Source: Candidatus Aminicenantota bacterium | GTDB lineage: Bacteria; Acidobacteriota; Aminicenantia; Aminicenantales; UBA8522 | Length of the DNA: 6,011 bases | Direction: 5' to 3' | Assembly: GCA_016934895.1 (NCBI GenBank) | Contig: JAFGRZ010000336.1 | Location: forward strand, 1-6,011 | Part shown: one piece after another, positions 5,804-6,011 of the stretch | How positions within the stretch are numbered: position 1 is the first letter of the stretch | Layout of the letters: each line of letters opens with the position of its first letter | Notes under the pieces: model-generated | Seen by the model: only the letters and a program-made list of their open reading frames with translations | Database searches by the model: none | Told to the model about the DNA's origin: nothing | Position numbers and translations under genes: made by a program

Positions 5804-5811
5804 CTTCCCCC
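5804..5811 (-). promoter_or_regulatory. Likely ribosome binding site of the WecG/TagA-family gene
   Basis: On the minus strand GGGGGAAG (5811-5804) lies two bases before the ATG at 5801; the GGGGGA core is about 4 bases from the start codon, slightly closer than ideal. It is the only purine-rich stretch in the 36-base gap after the preceding gene and supports this start. Confidence 0.4.
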
Positions 5812-5837
5812 GCGCGGTCACACGGGCCGGCCGCGAT

Positions 5838-6011
5838 TCAATCATGGTCCTCTTCCCGGTAGACCTGGATGACCTCGTCGACTTTTTTCTCCCAATCGTA
5901 TTCCGAGGCCTTTTCCCACGCCTTGGAGCGGACGGGCAGGAGGGCCTCAAGGGGGCGGCCGAGGACTTCCCTGATCGTCCTGCCGCATTCTTGAGGCCGG
6001 GAGAAATCGGC
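5838..6011 (-). CDS. C-terminal end of a probable GT-B fold glycosyltransferase (GT4-like); 5' end beyond window
   Basis: An open frame enters at the right edge and ends with TGA at 5840-5838, giving 57 visible residues. The piece runs from ADFSRPQECG through VLGRPLEALLP to SKAWEKASEYDWEKKVDEVIQVY and ends REEDHD. This matches the usual last two helices of family-4 glycosyltransferases: a 'P-x-x-C/L-x-x-x-I' helix, then a helix ending 'A-x-x-Y/F-x-W-x-x-x-V-x-x-x-x-x-V-Y'. I infer a sugar transferase of the same polysaccharide pathway, but only the tail is visible, so donor and acceptor sugars cannot be judged. It lies 36 bases upstream of the WecG/TagA-family gene on the same strand, consistent with one operon. 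Confidence 0.65.
   Translation of the reverse strand, partial: ADFSRPQECGRTIREVLGRPLEALLPVRSKAWEKASEYDWEKKVDEVIQVYREEDHD

Overview
This 6,011-base window is GC-rich, almost fully coding, and reads as part of a bacterial surface- or exo-polysaccharide biosynthesis locus. It holds five protein genes, two of them cut by the window edges. I see no RNA genes, mobile elements or CRISPR arrays. The gene content (polyprenyl-phosphate sugar transferase, Wzy/WaaL-type membrane protein, WecG/TagA/CpsF glycosyltransferase) fits a Wzy-type, lipid-linked polysaccharide pathway. The C-terminal architecture of the Wzy-like protein and the base composition suggest an uncultivated Acidobacteriota- or Aminicenantota-like bacterium. 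That placement is a low-confidence impression from memory; nothing in the window is a taxonomic marker.

Layout: (1) 1-2388, minus strand: 796 visible codons of an O-antigen ligase/polymerase-like integral membrane protein, open at the left edge. It carries an unusual C-terminal extension of two beta-rich domains, the last resembling a calcium-dependent xylan-binding module (CBM60-like). (2) 2399-3886, minus: a complete undecaprenyl-phosphate sugar phosphotransferase that starts glycan assembly; it lies directly upstream of the polymerase gene and is probably co-transcribed with it. (3) 3887-4053: a 167-bp divergent control region with face-to-face promoters whose -10 boxes overlap, and an 8-bp GC-only inverted repeat. 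(4) 4054-5061, plus: a nucleotide-sugar epimerase/dehydratase of the extended SDR family. (5) 5052-5801, minus: a WecG/TagA/CpsF-family glycosyltransferase whose 3' end overlaps the epimerase gene by 10 bp. (6) 5838-6011, minus: the last 57 codons of what looks like a GT-B glycosyltransferase, just upstream of (5).

Taken together, the epimerase would supply a nucleotide sugar, the phosphotransferase would place the first sugar-phosphate on undecaprenyl phosphate, the two glycosyltransferases would extend the lipid-linked unit on the cytoplasmic face, and the Wzy/WaaL-like protein would polymerise or transfer the flipped unit on the outer face. No flippase, chain-length regulator or export protein is visible; they would have to lie outside the window.

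The most interesting points are the lectin-like tail on the polymerase/ligase, the overlapping divergent promoters with a dyad beside them, and a WecG/TagA-type enzyme with substitutions in normally conserved family motifs.
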